A DNA stretch of 6,059 nt from NCBI GenBank assembly GCA_007127935.1, contig SKYL01000224.1, forward strand, positions 1 to 6,059, in the 5' to 3' direction. Both the position numbers and the translations under genes were made by a program. Shown piece after piece: positions 5,774 to 6,059 of the stretch (positions within the stretch are counted from its first letter, which is position 1; every line of letters starts with the position of its first letter). The stretch is from Halorhodospira sp. (GTDB taxonomy: Bacteria; Pseudomonadota; Gammaproteobacteria; Nitrococcales; Halorhodospiraceae). The notes under the pieces are model-generated. The model was not told the DNA's origin and made no database searches. It was given only the letters and a program-made list of their open reading frames with translations.

Positions 5774-6059
5774 ATGGCCATGCCGCTCCACGATGAAGAG
5801 ATCGGTATTGAGGAGTACCTGCAAGGCGAACTGACCAGCGATGTCCGCCACGAATACTTGGCGGGCCAGGTCTACGCCATGGTCGGCGCCAGCGACCGGC
5901 ACAACCTGATCTGCGTCAATCTGGCCGCCGCGCTGCGCCCCCACGTCCGCGGCACCGGCTGCCAGCTCTTCATGGCCGACATGAAGGTACGGCTGGAGGC
6001 GCCCCCCGCCGGTACGTTCTTCTACTACCCCGACGTGATGCTCTGCTGCGATCCCGACG
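5774..6059 (+). CDS. Uma2/DUF820 family putative endonuclease, 3' end outside window
   Basis: Ninety-five N-terminal residues are visible and the frame is open to the window edge; family members are usually near 190 residues, so about half is missing. The sequence has the typical Uma2 order: an EEYL-x-GE opening (13-19), RHEYLAGQVYAM (25-36) with the conserved Glu27, GASDRHN (38-44), an LAAALRPHVRG helix (50-60), the DMKV motif (69-72) and YPDVML (85-90). Uma2 proteins adopt a PD-(D/E)XK nuclease-like fold; Asp69, Asp87 and Glu27 are conserved acidic positions likely to be at or near the metal site. The biological role is not established: copies are often numerous in genomes and found in accessory DNA. 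The start is ATG 5774 with GGAGG 8 bases upstream. It is divergent from the porin fragment, with no visible partner gene. Confidence 0.88.
   Translation, partial: MAMPLHDEEIGIEEYLQGELTSDVRHEYLAGQVYAMVGASDRHNLICVNLAAALRPHVRGTGCQLFMADMKVRLEAPPAGTFFYYPDVMLCCDPD

Noticed and set aside
5477..5944. Minus-strand 155-codon frame crossing the intergenic region and the Uma2 start
   Set aside because: It runs antisense over the well-supported Uma2 N-terminus, and its remaining sequence has no domain or barrel pattern.
1..6059. CRISPR array, insertion sequence or defence operon
   Set aside because: No regularly spaced repeats, no transposase or integrase motifs, and no recognisable defence genes apart from a lone partial Uma2 gene whose role is unknown.

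Overview
The window looks like a piece of chromosome from a GC-rich gammaproteobacterium. The signs are high GC in the coding regions, a PAS-GGDEF-EAL protein of proteobacterial type, DUF3422 and YdgA/DUF945 membrane proteins, an LbtU-type outer-membrane barrel remnant and a DUF6746-like periplasmic protein. A halophilic or Ectothiorhodospiraceae-like host is a guess from gene content. All family assignments come from recognising motifs by eye, with no database search.

Layout: (1) 1-1509 (+) is the 3' part of a cyclic-di-GMP signalling protein: the end of a PAS sensor domain, a degenerate GGDEF domain and a well-preserved EAL phosphodiesterase domain. (2) Convergent with it, only 4 bases from stop to stop, is a minus-strand pair. 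A two-TM-anchored DUF3422 protein (4484-3153) is followed after 1 base by a YdgA/DUF945 envelope protein (3151-1514). A sigma70-like promoter is visible upstream, and the internal start has a strong Shine-Dalgarno inside the first gene. (3) Further upstream on the minus strand is a 124-residue secreted helical protein resembling DUF6746 (4976-4602), with its own candidate promoter and a hairpin just after its stop. (4) From 5071 to about 5517 (minus) is a fragment of an LbtU-like siderophore-porin barrel. It lacks signal peptide, ribosome site and C-terminal strands, has lower GC than its neighbours, and is best read as a pseudogene. (5) 5518-5773 is non-coding, with several GC-rich inverted repeats and a candidate promoter. 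(6) From 5774 (+) to the window end is the N-terminal part of a Uma2/DUF820 putative nuclease.

The genes do not form one obvious pathway. The DUF3422-YdgA pair is the only convincing operon. The 5071-5773 stretch, with a decayed gene, structured DNA and a Uma2 gene, looks like accessory sequence next to a conserved core. I found no CRISPR array, tRNA, rRNA, transposase or recognisable defence system. The most notable points are the mismatch between a catalytically damaged GGDEF (with its inhibitory site kept) and an intact EAL domain, and three small or uncharacterised envelope proteins side by side.
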